From contig JAHEZJ010000024.1 in the NCBI GenBank assembly GCA_023251135.1, positions 1 to 64,000 of the forward strand: a stretch of 64,000 nt of DNA, in the 5' to 3' direction. Under the pieces are notes generated by a model, which had not been told where the DNA came from, did not search any database, and worked only from the letters and a program-made list of their open reading frames with translations. The translations under genes were made by a program, and so were the position numbers. Below are positions 40,140 through 49,809 of the stretch, piece by piece. The stretch is from Flavobacterium sp. (lineage in GTDB: Bacteria; Bacteroidota; Bacteroidia; Flavobacteriales; Flavobacteriaceae). Every line of letters begins with the position of its first letter. Position 1 is the first letter of the stretch.

Positions 40140-41420
40140 TTAATTACCAATAGCTATGGTATTGTTTACGTTCATTCTAAAGTCCGGATTTCCTTTGATA
40201 TTAGGCGTTGCAAACAATTCGCTGTTTTTGATTTTAGTAAAATTTATATCGAAAACGGGATTGTTGTAATAACTCTCAATTGCTGTATTTGCGCCGCCAG
40301 CTTCACTTGTAATTCCGCCATTACAATTGTTAACAATTAAGTTTTTGAAGGTAATTTTAGCTAAATTAACTTCTCCGTTTCCAATATTTCCTTCTAATAA
40401 AACAAAAGGAGTGAACCCTGAAACAATACTGTTGGTTAAGTTAAAAAAGGTGTTTTCTCTAACATAAACCGATTCTCTTACAAGTCCCTGATTGTTTTCT
40501 TCCAGATTTACCAGCGTAATATTGCTGGCATTTATTTTGGTTAATTTCTTGCTCATATCGGTATTTCCTATTTTGTCATAGGAGTCCACTTCGAAACATC
40601 TTGAACCTGAAACGTCTGATGAAAAGGGGTGGCGAATGGCAATACTGTTGTTAATATTGATTTGTGCACCCTGGGTAAAATCAAAATCGTCATCGGTAGT
40701 TCGGTAAGAAACCAGATTGTTCAGGTTTAAATCTCCACCATAACATTCGAAAGAATCATCATTGGAGTAACTAATCTGAATGTTGCTTAAAATTGTTTTT
40801 TTTCCTACGCCAGCTAAAGATAGGCCGTTAAGTTCTTTGGCAGCGCTTAATTTTCGACCGGAATATTCAATACGCACATATTTTAAAATCCCTGAGTTGT
40901 CTTCGGCATCCTGACCTCCGTAATGGTTTAACATGGGTTCAAGATCAAAAGGAAGAACGTGTATTCCGCCTAAGGTATTGATAGGAGCTTTTCCCAGAAT
41001 GATGATTCCGCCCCAGTCTCCCGGTTTTCTTTCTGAAATTTCTTTATTGGAAGTAAAAACGATAGGGTCTGTTTCAAGACCTTCGGCAACAATTTTTGAT
41101 CCGTTGGTAATCACCAGTGTTCCGCAGGTTTTGTCGTCTCCTCTGATTACCGTTCCGGGTTCTATCGACAGTACGGCATTATTGGTAACATAAACAACCC
41201 CAACTAATTGATACGTATTGCGTTTTAGAAGTTTGGTGTCTTTATTGATCGTTCCTGCAATAATGTTTGTAGCTTCGCTATATTCGGTGTTGGCGGGTTT
41301 AAAATTGGTCCAGTTGTTCATCCAGTTTGAGTTACCAAAAATTCCTTTAGGCGGTTGCTGTGCCTGTAGAAAAAAAGAACTTAGAAGAGTGATGATTGCA
41401 AGTAGTATTTTTGTTTTCAT
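40140..41420 (-). CDS. Secreted right-handed beta-helix protein
   Basis: 426 aa, ATG start, signal peptide ending FLQAQ. The body is a parallel beta-helix-like array: TNNAVLSIEPGTVIRGDDKTCGTLVITNGSKIVAEG, WGGIIILGKAPINTLGG, YGGQDAEDNSGILKYVRIEYSG, and DDSFECYGGDLNLNNLVSYRTTDDDFDFTQGAQININN. Such proteins are frequent in Bacteroidota without known enzyme activity; the GGQDAEDNSG segment may bind calcium. No clear T9SS C-terminal sorting domain at the end. Substrate unknown. Upstream of the trp leader on the same strand, 100 bp away. Confidence 0.75.
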   Translation of the reverse strand: MKTKILLAIITLLSSFFLQAQQPPKGIFGNSNWMNNWTNFKPANTEYSEATNIIAGTINKDTKLLKRNTYQLVGVVYVTNNAVLSIEPGTVIRGDDKTCGTLVITNGSKIVAEGLETDPIVFTSNKEISERKPGDWGGIIILGKAPINTLGGIHVLPFDLEPMLNHYGGQDAEDNSGILKYVRIEYSGRKLSAAKELNGLSLAGVGKKTILSNIQISYSNDDSFECYGGDLNLNNLVSYRTTDDDFDFTQGAQININNSIAIRHPFSSDVSGSRCFEVDSYDKIGNTDMSKKLTKINASNITLVNLEENNQGLVRESVYVRENTFFNLTNSIVSGFTPFVLLEGNIGNGEVNLAKITFKNLIVNNCNGGITSEAGGANTAIESYYNNPVFDINFTKIKNSELFATPNIKGNPDFRMNVNNTIAIGN

Positions 41421-41560
41421 AACTATGATTTTGATTTCTAGTTTTTGATTTTTAATAAGTTCAAAAGTAGAGGGCCAATGTTAATCAAAGTCCTGAATGG
41501 TATTACGAAAGCGTTAGGGTAGTATTAAGAATGTTATTTTTTTGAAAATAATGTAAAAAT

Positions 41561-41592
41561 AAACCCCAATAGTCTTAAACTATTGGGGTTTT
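41561..41592. terminator. Bidirectional intrinsic terminator
   Basis: AAACCCCAATAG pairs with CTATTGGGGTTT around a 7- to 8-nt loop. It closes the MarR-nitroreductase-YceI operon in the minus direction, with further T residues beyond the stem. Confidence 0.8.
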
Positions 41593-41627
41593 TCTTATAA
41601 TATTAAGAATTGCTGCTTTTTCTGCGA

Positions 41628-42194
41628 TTAGAATTTTAAAGCTACAGTCAATTCGAAATCGTCATTAATAGTTTTGTCTCCTAAGTTTTCGAAGAAGTTA
41701 CCAGAGTTGTATTTGATACCGTATTTAGTTCTGTCTACTTTTAATGCAGTTGTAGCAGTATTTCCACTTACAGTGATATCAAAAGTTACAGGTTTTGTAA
41801 TTCCTTTAATCGTTAAATCAGCAGTTACAGTGTAAACATCAGTAGATTTTGCTCCAATAGTTTTGAAAACTAATTTTGCAGTTGGGAATTTCTCTGTTCC
41901 AAAGAAATCGTCAGCTTTTAAGTGCCCGTTTAATTTTCCTTGGTATTCTCCGGTAATGTCTGTTGCTGTTAATGAAGTCATATCCACAGTAAAGCTACCA
42001 CCTGTTAATTTTTTTCCTTTGAAAACTACAGCTCCTTCTTTGAAGTTTACTGTTCCTGAGTGTTCTCCGGTTACTTTTTTACCTACCCATTTAATCGTAC
42101 TTGCTTTTACGTCGATTTTTTTAGTTTGTGCGTTTACTGAAACGCTAGCTACTGCTACGAATAATGCTATTGCAATTGTCTTTAAATTTTTCAT
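41628..42194 (-). CDS. YceI-family periplasmic protein
   Basis: 188 aa, ATG start, signal peptide ending SVNAQ. The YceI lipocalin-like barrel is clear: STIKWVGKKVTGEHSGTVNFKEGAVVF, DFFGTEKFPTAKLVFK and LTIKGITKPVTFDITV. YceI proteins bind isoprenoid-like lipids such as polyprenyl chains. It lies 31 bp after the nitroreductase gene in the MarR operon, so it is likely controlled by the same MarR protein. Confidence 0.88.
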   Translation of the reverse strand: MKNLKTIAIALFVAVASVSVNAQTKKIDVKASTIKWVGKKVTGEHSGTVNFKEGAVVFKGKKLTGGSFTVDMTSLTATDITGEYQGKLNGHLKADDFFGTEKFPTAKLVFKTIGAKSTDVYTVTADLTIKGITKPVTFDITVSGNTATTALKVDRTKYGIKYNSGNFFENLGDKTINDDFELTVALKF

Positions 42195-42225
42195 TTTGTT
42201 AAAATTGATTTTGGATTAATAATAA

Positions 42226-42858
42226 TTATATAGTGATAAATAAATTCTCGTGTGATTTTCTAACTTTTTTGTAGTGTTGAGTTTCGTCCTCATCATGTCT
42301 GTAACCTACTGTTGCGATAACAGAAGCGTTTAAACCTAATTTGTCAAAACCTAAGATTTCATTGAATGCGGCGGCATTAAATCCTTCCATTGGAGTAGCA
42401 TCGATTTTTAATTCAGATGCTGCAGTTAATAAGGTACCTAAAGCGATATAAGTTTGTTTCGCTGTCCAGATGTTTTTAGCTTCAACAGATAAATTAGCGA
42501 TAGTTCCTTTCATCATGTCACTGAATCCGGCCAAAGCATCAGCAGGAACGCCTCTTGTTTCGCTGATGGTGTTGATATAATCGTCTACAGAATCTGCTCC
42601 AAGGTTTAAATCGTTAGCGAAAATAAAAAGTTGAGAAGCGTCTGTAATTTGTGTTTGCCCGTAAGCGGCAGCTTTTAATTTTTCTCTTATTTCCGGATTT
42701 TCTACAACAATCACTTTGTAAGGTTGTAATCCGTAAGAAGAAGCACTTAATCTAACGGCTTCTTTTAAAGTGTTTAAATCTTGAGAAGATATTTTTTTTG
42801 TTGCATCAAATTTCTTTGTAGCATATCTCCAATTTAGATTGTCTAATAATGTACTCAT
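42226..42858 (-). CDS. NAD(P)H-dependent nitroreductase family protein
   Basis: 210 aa, ATG start. The NfsB-like flavoprotein fold is visible: LNWRYATKKFD with the FMN-binding Arg, SASSYGLQPYKVIVVEN, TAKQTYIALGTLLTAASELKIDATPMEGF and VIATVGYRHDEDETQ. It probably reduces quinones or nitroaromatic compounds with NAD(P)H. It follows the MarR gene by 4 bp. Confidence 0.9.
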   Translation of the reverse strand: MSTLLDNLNWRYATKKFDATKKISSQDLNTLKEAVRLSASSYGLQPYKVIVVENPEIREKLKAAAYGQTQITDASQLFIFANDLNLGADSVDDYINTISETRGVPADALAGFSDMMKGTIANLSVEAKNIWTAKQTYIALGTLLTAASELKIDATPMEGFNAAAFNEILGFDKLGLNASVIATVGYRHDEDETQHYKKVRKSHENLFITI

Positions 42859-42862
42859 AATT

Positions 42863-43324
42863 TTAATTTTGTTGGGTTCTGTATTTTTCTAATAATTGAT
42901 TTAATAATTCTAATTCTTCGGCACTTATATTCTCAGCAAACAAACGCTCGTGTTCATCTACTTTCGGATCTAATTCTTTCAATACGTCTAATCCCTTTTG
43001 GGTGATTAAAACTTCAATTTTACGTCGATTTCCGGGACAAACATTTCGGGTAACAAAATCTTTCAATAACAGTTTGTCTACTAAACGGGTTGTGTTACTT
43101 GTTTTGGCCAGCATACGTTCCTGTATCACACACATATTAGCAGGGTTTCCTTTTTGTCCTCTTAATATGCGAAGTACATTATATTGTTCTCCGGACAGAT
43201 CATAGGGTTTTATCAACTCGTTGAAATGATCCTGAATCACGTTTTGCGTGTACATGATATTCAGGATAACTTTTTTCGCATTATCCATCTTAACTGTACT
43301 TTTTATAACCTCTTCAATTGTCAT
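42863..43324 (-). CDS. MarR-family transcriptional regulator
   Basis: 153 aa from ATG at 43324 (MTIEEVIKS); a longer frame upstream runs through the promoter and operators. The winged HTH shows YNVLRILRGQKGNPANMCVIQERMLAKTSNTTRLVDKLLLKDFVTRN and CPGNRRKIEVLIT. It is the first gene of an operon with a nitroreductase and a YceI protein and lies below two operator copies, so it likely represses its own operon until a quinone or oxidant ligand is bound. Confidence 0.9.
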   Translation of the reverse strand: MTIEEVIKSTVKMDNAKKVILNIMYTQNVIQDHFNELIKPYDLSGEQYNVLRILRGQKGNPANMCVIQERMLAKTSNTTRLVDKLLLKDFVTRNVCPGNRRKIEVLITQKGLDVLKELDPKVDEHERLFAENISAEELELLNQLLEKYRTQQN

Positions 43325-43339
43325 AGTCGTAAGTGTATA

Positions 43340-43384
43340 ATTTGTATATACAAATGTATAACTTTTAATATTTGTATATACAAC
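43340..43384 (-). promoter_or_regulatory. Twin MarR operators over a promoter
   Basis: TTTGTATATACAAA (43341-43354) is a perfect palindrome, 16 bp with its flanks; a second copy, TTGTATATACAA, is at 43372-43383. Their centres are 30 bp apart, close to three helical turns. The minus-strand -7 box TACATTTG (43351-43358) overlaps the first copy and the -33 area overlaps the second. Confidence 0.8.
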
Positions 43385-43598
43385 AGTCATGTTAAATTTT
43401 TGTTAATTGAAATAACATGCGTTTTCTAGTTATACAAACCCTGTAGAGTTACTGTAAAAATACTATAAATTTTATTTGAAAAATTGATTTTCTAAAGTTT
43501 AATGATTTTTTAAAGATAGGATTATCTGTTTTTTAGATCAGAATTCAGCCCCGACAGTTTTACCTGACCTCATATCATTTAGATTAAAATAGACGAAG

Positions 43599-44330
43599 TT
43601 AGTTAAGTATTAGGTACAATAATGCGGCTAAACTAGCTCCAATTATGGGACCTATAACCGGAATCCAGGCGTAACTCCAATTACTGCTTCCTTTTATAGG
43701 GAGGATGGCGTGTACGATTCTTGGTCCAAGATCTCTTGCGGGATTAATGGCGTAACCAGTTGTACCTCCTAATGACAGGCCAATTGCCCATACGACTATG
43801 GCGACAGGAAGTGCGCCAATGGTTCCTAAACCTAGTGTTGCTTTTGGATCTGTGGCTATTTGCAGGTGAGGCCCGGCAATATAAAAAATAGAGAAGATCA
43901 GGACAAAAGTTGCTATGATCTCGCTTATGAGGTTCGATAAATTGTTTTTGATGGCCGGAGATGTAGCGAAACAGGCAAATTTGGCATTTTCATCTTCAGT
44001 TGCCGCAAAATGATCTTTGTGCGATAACCATACAAAAAAGGCACCCAACATGGCTCCAATTATTTGAGCCAGTATATAGACAGGGACTAAGTTCCAATTG
44101 AATTTTCCGATAAGAGCCAAAGCAAGTGTAACAATAGGATTTAAATGTGCCCCGCTAACAGGTCCTGCAATAAGTACGCCTGTAAAAACGGCAAATGCCC
44201 AGGCTGTAGTAATTACAATCCAGCCCGAATTGTTTCCTTTTGTATCTTTCAGTACGACGTTTGCTACGACGCCATTACCCAATAAGATCATGATCATAGT
44301 ACCTAAAATTTCTGCTGTAAAAGGTGTCAT
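43599..44330 (-). CDS. glpF: MIP-family glycerol facilitator
   Basis: 243 aa, ATG start, six membrane helices and two half-helices. The first pore motif is GAHLNPIVTLALAL (NPI where NPA is usual) and the second is GYAINPARDLGPR (NPA with the conserved Asp and the selectivity Arg). The Asp after NPAR is typical of glycerol-conducting members. Third gene of the glpD-glpK-glpF operon with a gap of 22 bp after glpK. Confidence 0.9.
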   Translation of the reverse strand: MTPFTAEILGTMIMILLGNGVVANVVLKDTKGNNSGWIVITTAWAFAVFTGVLIAGPVSGAHLNPIVTLALALIGKFNWNLVPVYILAQIIGAMLGAFFVWLSHKDHFAATEDENAKFACFATSPAIKNNLSNLISEIIATFVLIFSIFYIAGPHLQIATDPKATLGLGTIGALPVAIVVWAIGLSLGGTTGYAINPARDLGPRIVHAILPIKGSSNWSYAWIPVIGPIIGASLAALLYLILN

Positions 44331-44352
44331 ATGCTGCTTTGTTTAAATTGTT

Positions 44353-45849
44353 TTATTCTTCGATCCAGTCTGAGGCGCGGCCAATGGCCTTATTCCAGTT
44401 TTTAACCAGTTTATTGACTTCTTGTTTTGGCATTTTTGGAGAAAATACGCGATCTATAGACCATTGTTCTTTCAAATCATCGAGGCCCGACCAGTATCCT
44501 ACAGCAAGTCCTGCCAAATAGGCTGCACCTAAAGCTGTTGTTTCGAGCGTTTTTGGTCTGGTGACCGTTTTTCCGTAAATGTCTGCTTGAAATTGCATGA
44601 GAAGATTATTGGTAGCAGCACCTCCATCCACTTTTAATTCTTTTCCTTTTCCTCCAAAATCTGCTTCCATAGCTTTTAGCAAATCGTTTACTTGATAAGC
44701 AATTCCTTCTAAAGTGGCCCTGGCGATGTGCGCACTGGTAGTTCCTCTTGTAATTCCAAAAATTGCACCTCTGGCATATTGATCCCAGTGTGGAGCTCCT
44801 AAACCAGTTAGTGCAGGAACAAAGTAAACTCCTCCATTATCGGGCACACTGGCTGCCAGAGTTTCTATTTCTTCTGATTTGTTAATCATTTTTGCGCCAT
44901 CTCTTAACCATTGTACAGCTGCGCCTCCAACAAAAACGCTTCCTTCTAAAGCATAGGTTGTCTTGCCATTAATTTTCCAGGCGATAGTAGTCAATAAATT
45001 GTTGGCAGAACGAATTGGCTTTGCACCGGTATTCATCAATACAAAACAGCCTGTTCCGTAAGTATTTTTTATCATTCCTTTAGTGGTACATAACTGACCA
45101 AAAAGAGCCGCTTGCTGATCTCCTGCAACACCGGCAATAGGAATTTTTGATGAAAACAGAGTGGTGGAGCTTTCGCCATAAATGGTGCTGCTTTCTTTTA
45201 CTTCAGGAAGCATGGCTCTCGGGATATCAAACAATGCTAATAATTCATCGTCCCATTTTAAGGTATTGATGTTGAATAATAAGGTTCTGCTGGCATTAGA
45301 AACATCGGTCATAAATAATTTACCTCGGGTCAGTTTCCATATGAGCCAGGTGTCTACTGTTCCAAAACAAAGTTTTCCTTGTTCTGCTTTTTTTCTTGCT
45401 CCGGGAACGTTGTCCAGAATCCATTTTACTTTGGTTCCTGAAAAATAAGCATCCAGAATTAATCCGGTTTTGGTCTGAATCATTTCGGCATGTCCTTGTG
45501 CTTTTAATTCGTCACAATATTTAGCGGTTCTGCGATCTTGCCAAACAATGGCATTGTAAACAGGCTGGCTTGTTTCCCGATCCCAAACAACAGTAGTTTC
45601 CCGTTGATTGGTTATTCCAATTGCGGCTATTTCCCTTCCCGATATCCCCAATTTAGCAATTGCTTCTGCAGCTACACTAATTTGAGAAGACCAGATTTCG
45701 TTTGGGTTATGTTCGACCCATCCTGGTTTTGGAAAAATCTGTTTAAATGCTTTTTGAGAAATGCTTACAATTTCTCCTCCATGATTAAAGACTATAGCTC
45801 TGGAAGAAGTTGTTCCCTGATCAAGTGCCAGAATTAGTTTGTTTTGCAT
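44353..45849 (-). CDS. glpK: Glycerol kinase
   Basis: 498 aa, ATG start, the usual length. Motifs [13 protein letters not shown] for ATP phosphate, [27 protein letters not shown] with the catalytic Asp, and [13 protein letters not shown], ending with [10 protein letters not shown]. It phosphorylates glycerol brought in by GlpF. Between glpD and glpF on the same strand. Confidence 0.96.
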   Translation of the reverse strand: MQNKLILALDQGTTSSRAIVFNHGGEIVSISQKAFKQIFPKPGWVEHNPNEIWSSQISVAAEAIAKLGISGREIAAIGITNQRETTVVWDRETSQPVYNAIVWQDRRTAKYCDELKAQGHAEMIQTKTGLILDAYFSGTKVKWILDNVPGARKKAEQGKLCFGTVDTWLIWKLTRGKLFMTDVSNASRTLLFNINTLKWDDELLALFDIPRAMLPEVKESSTIYGESSTTLFSSKIPIAGVAGDQQAALFGQLCTTKGMIKNTYGTGCFVLMNTGAKPIRSANNLLTTIAWKINGKTTYALEGSVFVGGAAVQWLRDGAKMINKSEEIETLAASVPDNGGVYFVPALTGLGAPHWDQYARGAIFGITRGTTSAHIARATLEGIAYQVNDLLKAMEADFGGKGKELKVDGGAATNNLLMQFQADIYGKTVTRPKTLETTALGAAYLAGLAVGYWSGLDDLKEQWSIDRVFSPKMPKQEVNKLVKNWNKAIGRASDWIEE

Positions 45850-45878
45850 GACTTGTATTTTCTTAAGTTAATAAAGGT

Positions 45879-47456
45879 CTATTGAAATTCTTTTAAAAGA
45901 AAACCTCTGGCTATTCCACTGAAGTTTGAGATTTCTTTGTTTATCCAGGCTTCGTCATGTCCCAGTTCTTTTGCCAGCAATCGTGCTACTTTTTCAGATG
46001 ATTGAATGGCAGCACGGGCGTCTAAGAATAATAACCGAACCCGTCTTGCTAAAACGTCGTCGACGGTTCTGGCCATTTCATACCGAATCGCCCAGGCTAC
46101 CTCGGCCATTATAAATTCGTGATCTGAATGCAGTTTTTCTTTTAATTCAGGTTCATTTTGTTGCAGTTCGAGTATTTTAGGAATATCAGAACCATAAATA
46201 TACAAATGATTCATTCTGTTTAAATCTGTAGTCGCCTGATTTCCATGTATGGGAAGATGCTCTGTAGTACAGGCTTTTTTAGGTAATTTGCCTATTCTGA
46301 TTGCTTTATCGATGATATCTTCGGCAATTTTTCTGTAAGTAGTCCATTTTCCTCCTGTAATCGTTATTAAGCCAGTTTCCGACACAATAATTTTATGACT
46401 TCGCGAAACTTCTTTGGTGCTTTTTCCTTCCTCTTCGGGAGCTGCCAAAGGTCGTAAACCTGCGAAAACAGATAAAACGTCAGCTCTAGTAGGTTTTTTT
46501 GCCAGAAAGCGTTGAGCAGTCTCTAAAACAAATTCGATTTCACTTTCGAGCGCAATAGGTTCAAGACTGTGTTTTCTAATTAAGGTATCAGTCGTTCCTA
46601 CTACAATTGTGTTATGCCAGGGCACGGCAAATAAAACTCGTCCGTCACTGGTTTTTGGAATCATCAGGGCCTGCTCGCCCGGCAAAAAGGATTTATCAAA
46701 TACGAGATGAATCCCCTGACTCGGAACGATATATTTCTTGTAAACCGTGTCGTTTAGTTTCATGATGGCATTTGTAAAAACTCCGGTAGCGTTAATAATT
46801 GCTGAGCCTTTTATGTCATACTTGTGACCTGTTTCATGGTCTATGGCTTCAACGCCAACAATTTGATTGGTATCGTCTTTTAATAAGTTTACAACCTTGC
46901 AATAATTTAAAACGCAAGCTCCTTTTTCTATGGCTGTTTGAGCAATGTTTATGGCCATGCGTGAATCGTCAAATTGCCCGTCGTGGTAAATAACACCACT
47001 TACCAGACCTTTTTCTTCGACGGTAGGAAGCATTTCAATTGTTTTTTTCTTTGAAATATATTTTGAAGATCCTAAGCTTAAACGTCCTGCGAGTAAATCG
47101 TAAATGGTTAATCCGATCGTATAAAAGTAACCGCCCCACCAGTTGTAATTAGGAATTACAAAAGATTGGTTTTTAACCAAATGCCCAGCATTTTTGGCCA
47201 TCAAACCTCTCTCTTTTAAGGCTTCTCTGACTAAGTGAATATTGCCTTGCTCCAAATAGCGAACGCCACCATGAACTAATTTGGTACTTCTGCTCGAGGT
47301 TCCTTTTGCAAAATCAACCGCTTCAAGCAAGATCGTTTTGTATCCTCTGCTTGCGGCGTCAAGAGCAGTTCCAAGACCGCTTGCCCCTCCGCCAATTATA
47401 ATCACATCCCACTTTTCAGTGCTTTTTAATTTCGTCAATTGCTCCGGGCGTTTCAT
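45879..47456 (-). CDS. glpD: Glycerol-3-phosphate dehydrogenase (FAD)
   Basis: 525 aa, ATG start. FAD-binding IIGGGASGLGTALDAASRGYKTILLE near residue 20, then TSSRSTKLVHGGVRYLEQG and GTTDTLI, with a C-terminal helical DAO_C domain. It oxidises G3P to dihydroxyacetone phosphate and feeds electrons to quinone at the inner membrane. First gene of the glp operon, 29 bp before glpK. Confidence 0.95.
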   Translation of the reverse strand: MKRPEQLTKLKSTEKWDVIIIGGGASGLGTALDAASRGYKTILLEAVDFAKGTSSRSTKLVHGGVRYLEQGNIHLVREALKERGLMAKNAGHLVKNQSFVIPNYNWWGGYFYTIGLTIYDLLAGRLSLGSSKYISKKKTIEMLPTVEEKGLVSGVIYHDGQFDDSRMAINIAQTAIEKGACVLNYCKVVNLLKDDTNQIVGVEAIDHETGHKYDIKGSAIINATGVFTNAIMKLNDTVYKKYIVPSQGIHLVFDKSFLPGEQALMIPKTSDGRVLFAVPWHNTIVVGTTDTLIRKHSLEPIALESEIEFVLETAQRFLAKKPTRADVLSVFAGLRPLAAPEEEGKSTKEVSRSHKIIVSETGLITITGGKWTTYRKIAEDIIDKAIRIGKLPKKACTTEHLPIHGNQATTDLNRMNHLYIYGSDIPKILELQQNEPELKEKLHSDHEFIMAEVAWAIRYEMARTVDDVLARRVRLLFLDARAAIQSSEKVARLLAKELGHDEAWINKEISNFSGIARGFLLKEFQ

Positions 47457-48232
47457 AGGACATCAGTTTATTTGTTTTTGTAAGATTAGATCTTGTATTA
47501 TAAACTTAATGAAACTAAATGAATTGGAAGCAAAGTGAACCGATTATTTAAGTTTAACCTGTTTGGGGGGAATTAAAAAACGGTTTAACACATCGTACAT
47601 GGATTTTTGATTCAAAAAGAAAGGGGGATCATTGTGGTGGTTTAAAATTGTTGTGAAATGTATCGTTCCGCTGGAACTTATTCTGAAGACGTTTTATTTT
47701 CAACGGATTAAAATCCGTTGTTACAAAATTTGTCGTTCCTTCGGAACTTACTTATTCGATTGTTTTTGTTGTTAATCGACCATAATTCATGCATATAAAC
47801 CAAATAGAATAATAGAAATATGGTAGTTTTTACATAATCGATTTTAGTAAAATTAAAGTGTTAACGTTGCAAAAGAGCCATCGGTTCGAATGCTATTGTA
47901 GCGACGGATTAAAATTCGTTGCTACAAAATTTGTCGTTTCTTCGGAACTTAATTATTCGATTGTTTTGTTGTTAACGAACCATAATTCATGCATAAAAAC
48001 CAAATAGAATAATAGAAATAGGGTAGGTTTTACATAATTGATTTTTATGAAATAAAGGGTTAACGTCGCAAAAGAGCCATCGGCTCGAATCATAATTGTA
48101 GCGACGGATTTTAATTCGTCGTAAAAAACAGGTACGATAATAAAAAGAGCCGTAGGCTCGGCCCATATTATTTTGAGATTAATCTAACCCGTTGCGATAA
48201 AATTTGTCATTTTTTCAGAACGCAGTGAAAAA
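47457..48232. repeat. Large family D repeat region with 201-bp tandem duplication
   Basis: No gene is found in this gap. A block beginning TACAAAATTTGTCGTT at 47722 recurs at 47923, an offset of 201 bp with about 20 scattered differences, so a unit with the TTCGGAAC, GAGCCATCGG and GCGACGGATT words is duplicated up to about 48123. Earlier (47659-47720) and later (to 48170) partial units follow. A repeated AACCATAATTCATGCATA segment has no counterpart in the other family D sites here. Confidence 0.8.
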
Positions 48233-48269
48233 AAACACCCGTCGAAATTTTAAAACCTGACGGGTGTTT
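48233..48269. terminator. Hairpin terminator after the GNAT gene
   Basis: AAACACCCGTC pairs with GACGGGTGTTT around a 15-nt loop. It lies just downstream of the minus-strand GNAT gene, with an A run on the plus strand that is a T run on the minus strand. Confidence 0.75.
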
Positions 48270-48305
48270 AGAAATTTTTATCAGATGATTTGAAATCCTG
48301 TGTCT

Positions 48306-48827
48306 TTATGCTAATTTTTTTTCATAGGCCTTTCTTGCGCCTCCTCTGAAAAAGACTTCACCACAATAGGTGTATTTTAGTCTGTCTAAAATTTTGAGCA
48401 TCGGAATATTATCAAAATTCGTATCTACCTTTATACTGTATATGTTATGTTCGATGGATAAACCTTCTATTTTTTTAAACAGTTTTGTAGCAATGCCTTT
48501 GCCTTTTGCCAGTTTCGATACGGCTACCCTATGAACGGCAGCATAATCACCATCTGTGAGCCATTGGCCTTCAATGTCTTCGTAGGCCGGTTCTTTGTCA
48601 AAAAGAATCGCTGCGTAAGCTAAGATAATGTTGTTTTCTGTTAGCACATATCCGTGATCGTTCTCGATATCGGTATGAATGGTTAGCTCATTAGGATAAC
48701 CGTCCTGCCATTGTGTACTTCCGTCCAGACGTCTTTGTTCAATAGCATCTTGCAGGATATTCCATATTTGTGGTACTTCAGAAATATCCGCTTTTCTTAA
48801 AATTAAATTTTCGGTTATTTGGCTCAT
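48306..48827 (-). CDS. GNAT-family N-acetyltransferase
   Basis: 173 aa, ATG start. The GNAT core is visible: LILRKADISEVPQIWNIL at the start, YAAVHRVAVSKLAKGKGIATKLFKKIEGLS with the acetyl-CoA loop (GKGIATKL), and IYSIKVDTNFDNIPMLKILDRLKYTYCGEVFF at the end. Substrate unknown. Not obviously linked to its neighbours. Confidence 0.85.
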   Translation of the reverse strand: MSQITENLILRKADISEVPQIWNILQDAIEQRRLDGSTQWQDGYPNELTIHTDIENDHGYVLTENNIILAYAAILFDKEPAYEDIEGQWLTDGDYAAVHRVAVSKLAKGKGIATKLFKKIEGLSIEHNIYSIKVDTNFDNIPMLKILDRLKYTYCGEVFFRGGARKAYEKKLA

Positions 48828-48906
48828 CTTTTGGGTATTAACTTGTAATTGGAAAATTAATGAATTTGTCTTTAAGGAAACTATAAATTAAGATCTAATA
48901 AATCGG

Positions 48907-49680
48907 TTATTCTCTTAAATATTTTTCAATGTATGTGTTTACTATTTTACGTTCTTCGATTGTGGCATCATTGTCCATGTCACTATGGTTGATAGGGGTT
49001 AACTGAACTGTCATTCCGTATTTTTGTTGTTCTTGTTCAGTTGGTAATACACCTTCGTCTGCAGAATAGTTTTTGGAGCGTAACGTATATACTGTTGGAT
49101 GGTTAACTCTTGGAAGAGGCATTCTTCGATTGTCCATCGTTATTATTTTATAAACCAATTTAGGGTATTTACTCGCAAATAAAGCAGTCATATCTCCACC
49201 ATTCGAATGACCAATTAGTGTTAAATGCTTAAAATCTAATTCTGGCTTTCTGGTTTTAAACTGATTTAAAACATAAAGAATGTTATCAGTGCCTCTTTCC
49301 CAATTTGGTTTTCTTGTAACTTTAAAATCTCCTTCCATTGCCAAAAGGTCGTCAGAAGGTAATTCGTGCTGAATACTAATAACAAAATATCCTTTTGAAG
49401 CTAAATTTTCTGTTAAATAAGAATAAATCATATTGTCTCCGCCTTTATTCTCTCCGTATCCATGACTAAAAATTATTAGCTGCTGCTTATTAATTTTTGA
49501 GTCTGTTTTTGGGCAAAAAATGGCAACAGGAATTTTACGATTTCTAGATTTATCGAATAACTCCAAGGTATCAAGTTTAACGGGATAGGTATTATTTGAT
49601 ATTTGAGAGCTTGTTTTTTTACTATTCGAGCAACTTATTAATAATAAGCAAATTAAAATCTTAAAATATATTTTGTTCAT
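48907..49680 (-). CDS. Alpha/beta hydrolase lipoprotein
   Basis: 257 aa, ATG start. Signal with lipobox LLISC (Cys17), then an alpha/beta hydrolase core: IFSHGYGENKGGD (oxyanion region), LIGHSNGGDM with the nucleophile Ser, and a late PINHSDMD providing a possible catalytic His. It could be a secreted esterase or lipase anchored to a membrane. Substrate unknown. Transcribed alone; a hairpin at 49753 lies upstream of it. Confidence 0.8.
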   Translation of the reverse strand: MNKIYFKILICLLLISCSNSKKTSSQISNNTYPVKLDTLELFDKSRNRKIPVAIFCPKTDSKINKQQLIIFSHGYGENKGGDNMIYSYLTENLASKGYFVISIQHELPSDDLLAMEGDFKVTRKPNWERGTDNILYVLNQFKTRKPELDFKHLTLIGHSNGGDMTALFASKYPKLVYKIITMDNRRMPLPRVNHPTVYTLRSKNYSADEGVLPTEQEQQKYGMTVQLTPINHSDMDNDATIEERKIVNTYIEKYLRE

Positions 49681-49752
49681 TTTTTGTATATGTGCAATAA
49701 AGCTACGAAAAATAATAAAGGATTTATCTTTAAAGAAGCAGTAAATTAAGTA

Positions 49753-49783
49753 AACCCGACAGGTTTTAAAAACCTGTCGGGTT
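49753..49783. terminator. Inverted-repeat hairpin after the YeeE genes
   Basis: AACCCGACAGGTT pairs with AACCTGTCGGGTT around a 5-nt loop. It follows the YeeE/YedE pair in the minus direction and can serve as its terminator. The same word is in the hairpin before trpA at 32962. Confidence 0.75.
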
Positions 49784-49809
49784 GGATGTGTATAATATAA
49801 GTAAGAATA

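Noticed and set aside
43325..43390. Longer N-terminus for the MarR protein
   Set aside because: This segment contains the promoter and both operator copies.
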